Notes under the pieces: generated by a model
What the model was told of the DNA's origin: nothing
Seen by the model: only the letters and a program-made list of their open reading frames with translations
Databases searched by the model: none
Source: CAIKMD01 sp035277525
Lineage (GTDB): Bacteria; Pseudomonadota; Alphaproteobacteria; ATCC43930; CGMCC-115725
Length of the DNA: 64,000 nt
NCBI GenBank assembly: GCA_035277525.1
Contig: DATEKH010000152.1
Span: 20,027 to 84,026, forward strand
Direction: 5' to 3'
Shown: piece by piece, positions 1 to 8,435 of the stretch
How the letters are laid out: each line of letters starts with the position of its first letter
Numbering within the stretch: position 1 is the first letter of the stretch
Made by a program: the position numbers and the translations under genes

Positions 1-691
1 CGTGCTCGGTTCGCTCCCAGGTGATCTGCGGCATGCGGCTCATCATCTCGACGAATTGCGTGCCGCTGTTGGAGCCGTGCAGGATCGGCACGTGAAAATG
101 ATCCGGCACATTGTCGAAATGATGCGTCCAGCTGCACGGGATGAGCTTCGGCCCGCTTTGGATGTGATCATCGGCCACGACAGTTTCGTCCGGCTCGCAC
201 CCCTCGAGCACGTCCCAGCGCGGCAGCACCGGCTTCTTCTCGGGCGGTCCCATATAGGCGAAGATCAGGCCGTAACGCTCTTCCACCGGATACCAGGGCT
301 GTCGCGTCTTGTCGCGATGGCGCCCGCCTTCGGGCTCGCAAGGCTGTTCGAGGCAGCGACCTTCGACATCGAAGAGCCAGCCGTGATAGCAGCAGCGGAT
401 GCCGCGTTCCTCGACCTTGCCGTAATAGAGCGTGGTGCCGCGATGCGCGCAGCGCGGATAGAGGAGTCCCGGCCGTCCCGTTCCATCGCGGAACAGGATC
501 AGATCCTCGCCCAGCGCGCGAATGGCTTTCGGCCGCGCCGTCGCATCGATGCTAAGCCCGATCGGATGCCAATAGCGACGTAGCAGCGCGCCCATCCTGG
601 TGCCGGACGCCGTGTCGGTCAGATCGCGGTTGATCGCGCCGGGCCGCCGACCATAGGCCGTGCCTGTGTCGAGAGCCTCATTCGATGCCAT
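1..691 (-). CDS. Rieske 2Fe-2S aromatic oxygenase alpha subunit (3'-truncated by window edge)
   Basis: N-terminal 230 residues of a Rieske non-heme iron oxygenase; the rest lies beyond base 1. Visible Rieske cluster ligands are C81-x-H83 and C100-x2-H103 (CAHR and CCYHGW). The mononuclear iron motif follows at N194-x2-D197-x2-H200-x4-H205. Such proteins hydroxylate or O-demethylate aromatic acids using electrons from a separate reductase, and none is visible nearby. The ATG at 691 reads MASNEALD and no closer alternative is better. It is transcribed divergently from the FAD monooxygenase at 789 across a 97-bp gap. The substrate cannot be read from the sequence. Confidence 0.9.
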   Translation of the reverse strand, partial: MASNEALDTGTAYGRRPGAINRDLTDTASGTRMGALLRRYWHPIGLSIDATARPKAIRALGEDLILFRDGTGRPGLLYPRCAHRGTTLYYGKVEERGIRCCYHGWLFDVEGRCLEQPCEPEGGRHRDKTRQPWYPVEERYGLIFAYMGPPEKKPVLPRWDVLEGCEPDETVVADDHIQSGPKLIPCSWTHHFDNVPDHFHVPILHGSNSGTQFVEMMSRMPQITWERTEH

Positions 692-718
692 GGCTTTCTC
701 CCGCCGCTCAGACTTGCG

Positions 719-730
719 CGGAATATTCCG
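719..730. promoter_or_regulatory. 12-bp perfect palindrome in divergent promoter region
   Basis: CGGAATATTCCG is a perfect palindrome. It lies 27 bp upstream of the Rieske start at 691 and 58 bp upstream of the FAD monooxygenase start at 789. Its position fits an operator shared by the two divergent genes, but a 12-bp palindrome can occur by chance and no regulator gene is adjacent. Confidence 0.3.
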
Positions 731-788
731 GCCTTGCCTCTCTGTCGTCAAATACCGCGTGCGGGGCGGATCGGCTAGGATCGGGCGC

Positions 789-1997
789 ATGGCGCACGGG
801 CGAGCTTTGATCGTGGGCGGATCGGTGGGCGGCTTGTTTGCGGCGCATTTCCTGCGCGCGGCGGGGTGGGACGCCGTCGTGGTCGAGCGCAGCGACGGCG
901 AACTCGCCGATCGGGGCGCCAGCATCGGCACGCGCGAGGAGCTGTTCGACGCCCTACGCTGCATCGGAATTTCGCTCGATCCCTCGGCCGGCGTCGCCGC
1001 GCGCTCGCGCATCTGTCTCGATGACAAAGGCAGCATTATCGAGGAGCTGCCGATCGCGTCGGTCAGCAGCGCCTGGGACCGCATTTATCGCCCGCTTCGC
1101 GCCGCGCTGCCCGCGTCTTGCTATCGCGCCGGCCTGCGGGTGGAGCGCGTGGAGCCCAGGCCGAATGGGGTCACCGCAATCTTCGCCGATGGCACGCGCG
1201 GCGAAGCCGATCTGCTGATCGCCGCCGACGGCATCCATTCGACGGTGCGCGGGCAATTAATGCCCGAAGCGGCGGCGCGCTATGCGGGTTATGTCGCATG
1301 GCGCGGCGTCATCGAAGAAAGCGCGCTCACGCGCGAAGAGCACGAGCTGCTCTTCGGGCGGATGTGCTTTTGCTTGCCCGAGGGCGAGCTGTTGCTCGCC
1401 ATGGGCATGCCCGGGCGGGATGACGATACGCGGCCGGGAAAGCGGCGTTATTATTGGATCTGGTTTCGCGCCGCCGATCGCGAGCGCGGCCTGCCTTTGC
1501 TGTGCACAGACGAATCCGGCCGGTGCCACGGAGCTTCGATTCCACCGCCACTGGTGCGGGGCGAGGTCCTGGCGGATTTGCGGCGGGCGGCCGAGGCTCG
1601 CTTTGCGCCGCCATTGGCCGCTATCATCCGCCGCACGGCGCAGCCCTTCCCGCACGGCATCTTCGATTTCGAATCGTCCCGCCTCGTTTTCGGACGTGTT
1701 GCGGTGCTGGGTGACGCCGCGTTTGTCGCGCGGCCTCATGTCGGCGCCGGCGTCACCAAGGCGGCGCTCGACGCGCAATGCCTGGCGGACGCGTTGGCGG
1801 CGGGTGGCGATATCGCCGCCGCGCTCGCGCGCTACGAAGGCGAAAGGCGCGCTTTCGGCCAGGCGCTTGTGGCACGCGGCCGCTATCTCGGCGCCTATCT
1901 CGAAGCGCATTCGAAAGCACCGGATCGATTCGCGGCCCGCGCGCGCGAGCCGGCGGCCGTGCTCGCCGAATACGGCTCGGCCGGGCGATCGCGTTGA
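789..1997 (+). CDS. FAD-dependent aromatic monooxygenase (2,6-dihydroxypyridine 3-hydroxylase-like)
   Basis: 402-residue flavoprotein hydroxylase of the PHBH superfamily. The N-terminal FAD motif is IVGGSVGGLFAA, followed by an acidic residue in VVVERSDGE. The second FAD-binding segment, GDAAFVARPHVGAGVTKAALDA, is near residue 315. The variant GGSxGG and the GDAAxxxRPHxGAG segment recall 2,6-dihydroxypyridine 3-monooxygenase rather than PHBH proper; this is family recognition, not a database result. The reading frame opens at 660, but the ATG at 789 puts the Rossmann motif at the usual N-terminal position. It probably acts with the divergent Rieske oxygenase and the downstream MFS exporter. 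Confidence 0.85.
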   Translation: MAHGRALIVGGSVGGLFAAHFLRAAGWDAVVVERSDGELADRGASIGTREELFDALRCIGISLDPSAGVAARSRICLDDKGSIIEELPIASVSSAWDRIYRPLRAALPASCYRAGLRVERVEPRPNGVTAIFADGTRGEADLLIAADGIHSTVRGQLMPEAAARYAGYVAWRGVIEESALTREEHELLFGRMCFCLPEGELLLAMGMPGRDDDTRPGKRRYYWIWFRAADRERGLPLLCTDESGRCHGASIPPPLVRGEVLADLRRAAEARFAPPLAAIIRRTAQPFPHGIFDFESSRLVFGRVAVLGDAAFVARPHVGAGVTKAALDAQCLADALAAGGDIAAALARYEGERRAFGQALVARGRYLGAYLEAHSKAPDRFAARAREPAAVLAEYGSAGRSR

Positions 1998-2109
1998 AGC
2001 GCTCCCGTTCCAAGCCGCGCGGCGTCGATTATCCATGAGGAAAGACGGGGGCTGACATGACCGCCGCGTGATTGAAGCAGCATCCCGCCGCCGGCATACT
2101 CGCGCCGCT

Positions 2110-3372
2110 ATGACGCCCGCAGAACTTGAAAGCGCCGAACCGCTTGAGCCGATCGCGATTGCCGCGCCCATACGCACCGTGCCCGGAACCGAGACTGCCA
2201 CTTTCGCCGTTCTCGGCGCACTGAGCTTCTGCCATCTGCTCAACGACATGATCGCCTCGCTCGTGCCGGCGATCTATCCGATCTTCCGCGACGTGTTCCG
2301 GCTCGACTACGCGCAGATCGGTCTCATTACGCTGACCTATCAATGCACGGCGTCGGTCTTCCAGCCGGTCGTCGGGCTTTATACCGATCATCGGCCGAAA
2401 CCCTATTCGCTGTCGGCCGGCATGGGGTTCACGCTGGTCGGGCTTTTGCTGCTGGCGCGGGCATCGAATTTCAGCGCGCTTCTCGTCGCGGCGGGCCTGG
2501 TCGGACTGGGCTCCGCGGTGTTTCATCCGGAATCCTCGCGTGTGGCACGCATGGCCTCGGGCGGGCAACACGGGCTGGCGCAGTCGCTGTTCCAGGTCGG
2601 CGGCAATCTCGGCGCATCGCTCGGGCCCTTGCTCGCGGCTTTCATCGTGGTGCCGCTTGGGCAGAAGAGCATCGCCTGGTTTACCTTGGCCGCGCTTCTG
2701 GCAATCATTGTGCTCGCGCGCATCGGCGGATGGTACAAGCGGCGCCGTGTCGCTACGCCAAGTTCGAGCCGCGCGCGAGCGGCCTCGGTCGGTCTTCCCG
2801 TGCCCTCGCGCAAGGTCGCGGTGTCGCTGCTGGTGCTGCTCGCGCTGATCTTCTCGAAATTCTTCTACACGGCCGGCCTCACCAATTACTACACCTTCTA
2901 CCTGATCGATCGGTTTGGACTTTCGGTGCCGGCGGCGCAAATCTATCTCTTCGTCTTTCTTGCCTCGGTCGCTGTCGGCACGGTTATCGGCGGCCCGGTC
3001 GGCGACCGCATGGGCCGGAAATTCGTCATGTGGTTCTCGATCCTCGGCGCTCTGCCCTTCACGCTGGCTCTGCCTTACGCCAATCTCTTTTGGACGGGAA
3101 TCCTGACCGTCCTTATCGGCGTCATCACGGCCTCGGCCTTTTCGGCGATTCTCGTCTACGCGCAGGAGCTTATCCCGGGCCGCATCGGCATGATCTCGGG
3201 GCTGTTCTTCGGTCTTGCCTTCGGCATGGCGGGCATCGCCGCCGCGGCGCTCGGCCATCTCGCCGATCTGACGAGCATCGCTTATGTCTATCGCGTTTGC
3301 TCGTTCCTGCCGCTGATCGGACTGCTAACGGCCTTCCTGCCCGAGATCGAGAAGCGGCCGGCCCGCCGCTGA
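2110..3372 (+). CDS. MFS transporter, fosmidomycin-resistance (Fsr) type
   Basis: 420-residue major facilitator with about 12 hydrophobic segments and a central loop near residues 205-235 (KRRRVATPSSSRARAA). The opening LSFCHLLNDMIASLVPAIYPIFR and the loop DHRPKPYSL are characteristic of the Fsr family, known as fosmidomycin efflux proteins but often found next to catabolic genes. The second half carries GDRMGRKFVMW, the MFS loop motif. An in-frame GTG at 2068 would add 14 unlikely residues, so I prefer the ATG at 2110; neither has a strong Shine-Dalgarno sequence. It is probably co-transcribed with the monooxygenase 112 bp upstream. Confidence 0.85.
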   Translation: MTPAELESAEPLEPIAIAAPIRTVPGTETATFAVLGALSFCHLLNDMIASLVPAIYPIFRDVFRLDYAQIGLITLTYQCTASVFQPVVGLYTDHRPKPYSLSAGMGFTLVGLLLLARASNFSALLVAAGLVGLGSAVFHPESSRVARMASGGQHGLAQSLFQVGGNLGASLGPLLAAFIVVPLGQKSIAWFTLAALLAIIVLARIGGWYKRRRVATPSSSRARAASVGLPVPSRKVAVSLLVLLALIFSKFFYTAGLTNYYTFYLIDRFGLSVPAAQIYLFVFLASVAVGTVIGGPVGDRMGRKFVMWFSILGALPFTLALPYANLFWTGILTVLIGVITASAFSAILVYAQELIPGRIGMISGLFFGLAFGMAGIAAAALGHLADLTSIAYVYRVCSFLPLIGLLTAFLPEIEKRPARR

Positions 3373-3391
3373 GCCGGCGTTCGCTTGAAGC

Positions 3392-5002
3392 CTAGTGACC
3401 CGTCGCGATGGCGGCGACGTTGCCGGGGGCCTCGGGCGGCGCATCGCCGCGCCAAACGACATGCATGTCGGGCCGCAGCAGCAAGAGATCGTATTGATAG
3501 ACCGCGCGCGGCGCGTCTTCGGCGATATCGAGCACCGTAACCGGTGCGCCGAAAGATCGGATCGCGCGCTCGAGCCCGTTGATATCGGCCTTGCTGCGCC
3601 CAAGCTTCAGGATGGTGTAGCCGTCGGGAATCCGGTCCTGGATCGGCGTGCCGTCTCGGAGCCAGACATGCGGCAGGCGCGCGCCCGGCCAGCTTGTCGG
3701 CTCATAGGTGCGAAAGAGATGCTCCGGGCCGCCGGGGGTATCGCAAATGATCGGCGAGTCGACATAGCGATAGCCCAATTCGGCGCCGATCATCTCGTTG
3801 CTCTTGCGCTGCTCGATATTGGTGACGCGCGAGATTTCGGCGCGCAGCGCGGCGCCCTCGGGCGTATTGTCGCGGATAAAGGGCCGCCACAGGCCGCGCC
3901 ATTTGCGCCGTCCCAGCGTCGCATAGCGCGACGCGCCGACATTGCGATCGCCCACCTGACGGCGCTCGATCTCATACGCACGCAGCAAATTGGGCCCGCC
4001 CCAGCCTTGCAGTGTCGCGGCGAGCTTCCAGGACAGATCGATCGCATCGCCAACACCGCCATTCATGCCAAGCCCGCCGGTCGGAATGACGAGATGAACA
4101 GCGTCGCCGGCAAGAAAGACGCGGCCGTCGCCGAAGCGCTCGGCGAGCAGCAAATTCTGCCGCCACGGGTTGCAGGTCAGCATCTCGAACTTCACCGGCG
4201 CTCCGACCACCTTCTCGAAAAGCGGCTTCATGTCCTCGTCGCGCTCGACCACGGCGTGAAGCGTGTAGTGTTTGGTCGAGTCCTGCATGATGAGGAAGGA
4301 GTTGTATTCGTCGGCGACGTGATAGTGGCGGCCATGGCCCGGGCCTTGGCCGAGCGGCATGCGCTCAAACAGCTCGTCGCAGCGGTAAAGCGCCTGGCGC
4401 AGCTCGAGGAGATTGGCCTCGCCCTTGAGCTTGATGCCGAGCTGCTTTCTCACCGTGCTCGCGCCGCCATCGCAGCCGGCGAGATAGGCGGCGCGGATGG
4501 TCTCGGCGCCCGCGCGCGTCTTGAGCGAAGCTTCGACGCCGCTTTCGTCCTGGGTGAAAGAAACCAGCTCGCAGCCGAAACGCACCGTGACATTGGGCGT
4601 TCGCTCCGCGATCGATTTGAGTAGCGGCTCGAGCGTGTATTGCGAGATCAGCTGATAGGGCTCGAGCGGCAGGGAACCATCGTTGCAGCGTGCGATCTCC
4701 GCGCGGGCTTCGGCCACCGACGGGTAATGCAGGTGCAAGAGCGGCTTTTCGACCAGCGACAGGACGATGAAGACATCCATCGGAATGTCCTCGCGCATGC
4801 CGGCCTTGCGCACCGCATCGGCGATGCCCAGCCGGCGATAGATTTCCATGGTCCGCGCGTTGCAGCGCTCCATTTTCGGCAGGAAAGCCGGCGCGTCTTT
4901 CTGCTCGACGAGAACCGTCTTGATGCCGCGCCCGCCGAGATCGATTGCGAGAGTGAGACCGACCGGTCCGCCGCCGACGATAAGTACCTGCGTATCCGTC
5001 AA
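3392..5002 (-). CDS. FAD-binding aromatic hydroxylase (MhpA/PheA-type)
   Basis: 536-residue class A flavin monooxygenase. It has the N-terminal GxGxxG (VLIVGGGPVGLTLAIDL), the DG motif in GCDGGASTVRKQLG, and the GD motif in FLAGDAVHLVIPTGGLGMNGGVGDAIDLSWKL. A C-terminal thioredoxin-like extension, typical of the phenol/3-(3-hydroxyphenyl)propionate hydroxylase subfamily, fills residues about 420-536. The start is TTG at 5002; no in-frame ATG gives an intact Rossmann motif, and a GAGGAG lies upstream. It is the last gene of a minus-strand operon, 27 bp after the TRAP binding protein, and converges on the MFS gene. It probably hydroxylates an aromatic intermediate made by the upstream Mo-hydroxylase and LLM enzymes (inference). 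Confidence 0.88.
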   Translation of the reverse strand: MTDTQVLIVGGGPVGLTLAIDLGGRGIKTVLVEQKDAPAFLPKMERCNARTMEIYRRLGIADAVRKAGMREDIPMDVFIVLSLVEKPLLHLHYPSVAEARAEIARCNDGSLPLEPYQLISQYTLEPLLKSIAERTPNVTVRFGCELVSFTQDESGVEASLKTRAGAETIRAAYLAGCDGGASTVRKQLGIKLKGEANLLELRQALYRCDELFERMPLGQGPGHGRHYHVADEYNSFLIMQDSTKHYTLHAVVERDEDMKPLFEKVVGAPVKFEMLTCNPWRQNLLLAERFGDGRVFLAGDAVHLVIPTGGLGMNGGVGDAIDLSWKLAATLQGWGGPNLLRAYEIERRQVGDRNVGASRYATLGRRKWRGLWRPFIRDNTPEGAALRAEISRVTNIEQRKSNEMIGAELGYRYVDSPIICDTPGGPEHLFRTYEPTSWPGARLPHVWLRDGTPIQDRIPDGYTILKLGRSKADINGLERAIRSFGAPVTVLDIAEDAPRAVYQYDLLLLRPDMHVVWRGDAPPEAPGNVAAIATGH

Positions 5003-5029
5003 TTCCTGTCGAGACTCCTCGTTTGCCGC

Positions 5030-6040
5030 CTATTTGCCAGCGCGGATCGCGGCCAATTCGCTGCGGAACGCCGCCAGCACCTTGGCGCCATCGGGCGTGG
5101 CCTTGACCCATTCCTCGGTCACCGGAGCCACCAGCGCCTTCCAGCGCGCCTCTTCGTCCGGCGCGAGGGTGGCGATGGTCTGGCCTTTCATGCCGGCGGT
5201 CGCGTCGCGTCCGCTCGCCTCCATCACATCGTCGGCCCGTGCCAGACGCATGACATAGGCCTCGCCTGAGAATTTGTCGATTGCCGCCCGGCCTTTTTCG
5301 GGCAGCTTGGCGTAGCTTTCCTTGTTCATGAAGACATAGCCCGTGTTGTTGCCGAGCGGCACCTCGAGATGGAAGTTCGTTACCTCGTCGAGATGGAAAG
5401 TGGGGACGCTCGGCCAGCCCTGGGCCACCGCCTCCACCAGCCCGCGCTGCAGACTCTGATAAAGCTCGCCCGGTTGCAGCGAGATCGGCGCCGCGCCGAG
5501 CCGCGGCATCAGCGTGCTCAGCACCCGTCCCTCGACGCTGACTTTGAGCCCCTTCATATCGGCGAGGGTGTGGATCGGCTTCTTCGAATGCAGCACGAGC
5601 GGTGGGAAAACGATGAAGCCCAGCGGCTTCACCCGCGTGAACTCGTCCGCAATGACCCCTTTCTCATAAAGCCGCCACAGCGCCAGCGCGTCCTCGCGAT
5701 GGTTCTTGGTCTCGAAAGGCAGCGTGCCGACATTGGTCTTGGGGAAGACCGAGGAGACCGGGCCGAAGACGGCGAGGCCGATATCGACAACGCCGCTGGT
5801 GATGCGGTCATACATGTTGGAGTTGTCGCCGATCACGCCGCCGGGAAAGACTTTCACGTCGATCGCGCCGTCGGACGCTTTGGTCACGTCCTCGGCCCAA
5901 CGCTGCGCGCCTTGCGCGAAGAGAGCGTTATTGGCTGCCGAAGGATAGGCGAACTTCACCTGGACCGGATCGGCGAGGGCGGGGATGACGGCGCCGAGTA
6001 AGGCGGCGCTGGAAAGAACGAGAGTTCGTAGGCGTTTCAT
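5030..6040 (-). CDS. dctP: TRAP transporter substrate-binding protein, DctP family
   Basis: 336-residue periplasmic solute-binding protein with a cleavable signal peptide (MKRLRTLVLSSAALLGAVIPALA). The mature part follows the DctP pattern: VKFAYPSAANNALFAQGAQRWAEDV, the conserved Arg in VEGRVLSTLMPRLGA, and SLQPGELYQSLQRGLVEA. DctP proteins bind organic anions and deliver them to a DctQM permease; the fused DctQM lies in the same operon at 9699. The ATG at 6040 has a good GGGGGAA ribosome site, while the frame upstream to 6118 lacks signal-peptide character. It sits 38 bp after the Mo-hydroxylase subunit. The ligand is probably the operon's aromatic or heteroaromatic acid. Confidence 0.92.
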   Translation of the reverse strand: MKRLRTLVLSSAALLGAVIPALADPVQVKFAYPSAANNALFAQGAQRWAEDVTKASDGAIDVKVFPGGVIGDNSNMYDRITSGVVDIGLAVFGPVSSVFPKTNVGTLPFETKNHREDALALWRLYEKGVIADEFTRVKPLGFIVFPPLVLHSKKPIHTLADMKGLKVSVEGRVLSTLMPRLGAAPISLQPGELYQSLQRGLVEAVAQGWPSVPTFHLDEVTNFHLEVPLGNNTGYVFMNKESYAKLPEKGRAAIDKFSGEAYVMRLARADDVMEASGRDATAGMKGQTIATLAPDEEARWKALVAPVTEEWVKATPDGAKVLAAFRSELAAIRAGK

Positions 6041-6078
6041 CGCGGATTCCCCCTGATCGTGACTTACTTGGGCGGCGT

Positions 6079-8418
6079 TCATGCGGCCTTGCGTTTCGCC
6101 TCGCGGATCGCACGCCACAATGCCTCCGGCGTCAGCGGCATCTCGATGTGCTTGACGCCGAGTGGCGCGAGCGCGTCGAGCGCAGCACTCATCACGGCGG
6201 GTAAAGCGCCGACCGTGCCGGCTTCGCCCGCGCCCTTGACGCCCAACGGATTGACGAGTGTCGGGACCGGATTGTCCTCGACCTCGATCGCGCAGACATC
6301 ATCGGCGCGCGGCATGCCGTAATCCATGAAGGAGCCGGTTACGAGTTGCCCCGATTTCGAGTCGTAGACGATCTGCTCCGTGAGGGCTTGGCCGATGCCC
6401 TGAACGACGCCGCCATGGACCTGGCCGTGCAAGGTGAGGTGGTTGATGACCTTGCCGACATCGTCGACCGCGACATAGCGCAGCACATCGAGCTTGCCGG
6501 TCTCTTCGTCGATCTCGATCTCGCAGACATGGGCGCCGTTGGGGAAGGTTTGCACCTGCGGCTCGAAGACGCCGGTGTCGAACAGCCCCGGTTCCATGCC
6601 CTTGGGCAAACGTCCCGGCTGGAAAGCGGCGCGCGCGATCTCCCTCAAGGGCAGGCGCCGATCCGTACCCGCAACGGAGAAGGTGCCATTCGCGAACTCG
6701 ACATCGTCCTCCGCCGCCTCGAAGAGATGGGCCGCGATCTTCCGGCCCTTGGCGATGATCTTCTCCGCCGCACGCACCGCGGCCGAGCCGCCGATCACAG
6801 CCGAGCGCGAGCCGAAGGTACCCGTGCCCCAAACGACCTTGTCGGTGTCGCCCTGGAGAAAGGTGATGTCGTCGAAATCGAGGCCGAGCTTCTCCGACAG
6901 GATGATCTTGTACATCGTCTCGTGGCTCTGACCTTGCGCGGTCGTTCCGACCAGCAGCGTCGCCGAGCCTGTGGCGTCGAACCGGATCTCGGCCGTCTCG
7001 GCGCCTGGCGGCGCCGCGGCGCGCTCGATCGCGTTGATGATGCCGATCCCGCGGAGCTTGCCGCGCTTGCGCGCTTCAATCCGGCGCGCCTCGAAATGTG
7101 CGAACGCGGCGCGCTCCAAGGCCCGATCCATGCCCTTCTCGAACTCACCCCCATCATAGGTGTAGACGAGGCCGGTCTTGAACGGCATCGCCGAGGGCGG
7201 AATGATGTTGCGCCGGCGCAGCTCGACGCGGTCGATGCCCGTTTCGCGCGCCGCGCGGTCGATGATGCCCTCGATCACATAGCAGGCCTCGGGCCGGCCG
7301 GCGCCGCGATAGGGCGCAGTCGCGGTGGTGTTGGTGAAGACGCCGAACACCGTGACGTGAATGGCCGGCGTACGGTAAACCCCGGCCAGCGTGCCGAGAT
7401 TGGAGAAGGTCGGCAGCAAATTCGCGTCGGCGCTCAGATATGCGCCGAGATTGGCGTAGGTCTTGACGCGCAAGGCGAGGAAGGTGCCGTCCTTGTCGAG
7501 AGCGAGTTCCGCATCGGTGACATTGTCGCGGCAATGGTCGTCCGAAAGAAAGCACTCGCTGCGCTCGGCGATCCACTTGACCGGCCGGCCGAGCTTCCTC
7601 GACGCGTAGAGCGCAAGCGCGTTCTCGGGCGACGTATTGCCTTTCGAGCCGAAGGCGCCGCCGATATCGCCGCTGACGACGCGGAAGCGGTTCTCCGGCA
7701 TCTTGAAGATGTCTTCAGCGAAGGCGCGGCGCACACCATGGATCGAGCCGATGCAGCCATAGAGCGTGAATTTGCGATGGCGCGGATCGTAATCGCCGAT
7801 GCAGCCGCGCGGCTCGATCGCGTTGTGCATGATCCGGCTGATGACGAAGCGCTGGCGGGTGACGTGATGGGCCGAGGCGAAAGCGGCCTCGACCGCGGCT
7901 TTGTCGCCAAGCTCGAAGACGTTCGAGATATTGTCAGGGCACTCGGCCCAGACCGAGGGCGCGCCCGCCTCAATCGCATCGGCGGTGCGAACGACCGAAG
8001 GCAGCGGCTCATAGGCGATCTCGAGTCGCTCGGCGGCGTCCTTCGCTTCGGCGAGCGACTCGGCGACGACATAGGCAACCTGGTCGCCGACGAAGTGGGC
8101 CGCGCCGCGCGCCAGGCCCGGGTGGGGGCTTTGGTAGAGCGGCGATCCATCGGGGCGTTTACGCGGCATGCGTACCTTGAGGCTGCCGATACCATCGGCC
8201 TTCAAATCTTCGCTCGTAAAGATGCCGAGAACGCCGGGCATTTGCGCCGCGCGCCGCGTGTCGATCCGGGCGATGCGTGCATGCGCATGCGGCGAGCGAA
8301 GCACGTAGCCATAGGCCATGCGCGGCAGCACCCGATCGGCGATGAACTCGCCTTGACCGCGCAGCAGCCGCGGATCTTCCTCGCGCGGCACCGACTGACC
8401 CATCCCGAACTGTCCCAT
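6079..8418 (-). CDS. Xanthine dehydrogenase-family Mo-cofactor-binding large subunit (CoxL-like, form II)
   Basis: 779-residue large subunit of a molybdenum hydroxylase. The N-terminal a/b hammerhead begins RGQGEFIADRVLPRMAYGYVLRSPHAHARI. Mo-cofactor motifs are GGAFGSKGNTSPENALALYASR, PYRGAGRPE and the C-terminal GAGEAGTVGALPAVMSAALDAL carrying the catalytic Glu. The YRGAGR loop is the form II type, so this is not a true CO dehydrogenase. These enzymes normally work with a small Fe-S subunit and an FAD subunit; neither is encoded next to it, which is odd. The start at 8418 follows GAGAGGGAA and lies 17 bp after the LLM gene; the longer frame to 8535 would overlap it. Likely hydroxylates an aromatic or N-heteroaromatic substrate. 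Confidence 0.9.
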   Translation of the reverse strand: MGQFGMGQSVPREEDPRLLRGQGEFIADRVLPRMAYGYVLRSPHAHARIARIDTRRAAQMPGVLGIFTSEDLKADGIGSLKVRMPRKRPDGSPLYQSPHPGLARGAAHFVGDQVAYVVAESLAEAKDAAERLEIAYEPLPSVVRTADAIEAGAPSVWAECPDNISNVFELGDKAAVEAAFASAHHVTRQRFVISRIMHNAIEPRGCIGDYDPRHRKFTLYGCIGSIHGVRRAFAEDIFKMPENRFRVVSGDIGGAFGSKGNTSPENALALYASRKLGRPVKWIAERSECFLSDDHCRDNVTDAELALDKDGTFLALRVKTYANLGAYLSADANLLPTFSNLGTLAGVYRTPAIHVTVFGVFTNTTATAPYRGAGRPEACYVIEGIIDRAARETGIDRVELRRRNIIPPSAMPFKTGLVYTYDGGEFEKGMDRALERAAFAHFEARRIEARKRGKLRGIGIINAIERAAAPPGAETAEIRFDATGSATLLVGTTAQGQSHETMYKIILSEKLGLDFDDITFLQGDTDKVVWGTGTFGSRSAVIGGSAAVRAAEKIIAKGRKIAAHLFEAAEDDVEFANGTFSVAGTDRRLPLREIARAAFQPGRLPKGMEPGLFDTGVFEPQVQTFPNGAHVCEIEIDEETGKLDVLRYVAVDDVGKVINHLTLHGQVHGGVVQGIGQALTEQIVYDSKSGQLVTGSFMDYGMPRADDVCAIEVEDNPVPTLVNPLGVKGAGEAGTVGALPAVMSAALDALAPLGVKHIEMPLTPEALWRAIREAKRKAA

Positions 8419-8435
8419 TTGCGCGATTCCCTCTC

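Noticed and set aside
719..730. CGGAATATTCCG palindrome as a firm operator
   Set aside because: Only 12 bp, with no adjacent regulator gene; kept as a low-confidence site rather than a finding.
660..788. N-terminal extension of the FAD monooxygenase from 660
   Set aside because: It would overlap the divergent Rieske start and put 43 residues before the Rossmann motif, unlike the family.
6079..8418. Aerobic CO dehydrogenase (CoxL form I)
   Set aside because: The active-site loop is YRGAGR, not the form I AYxCSFR, and no CoxM/CoxS genes are adjacent; the same reasoning applies to the copy at 25021.
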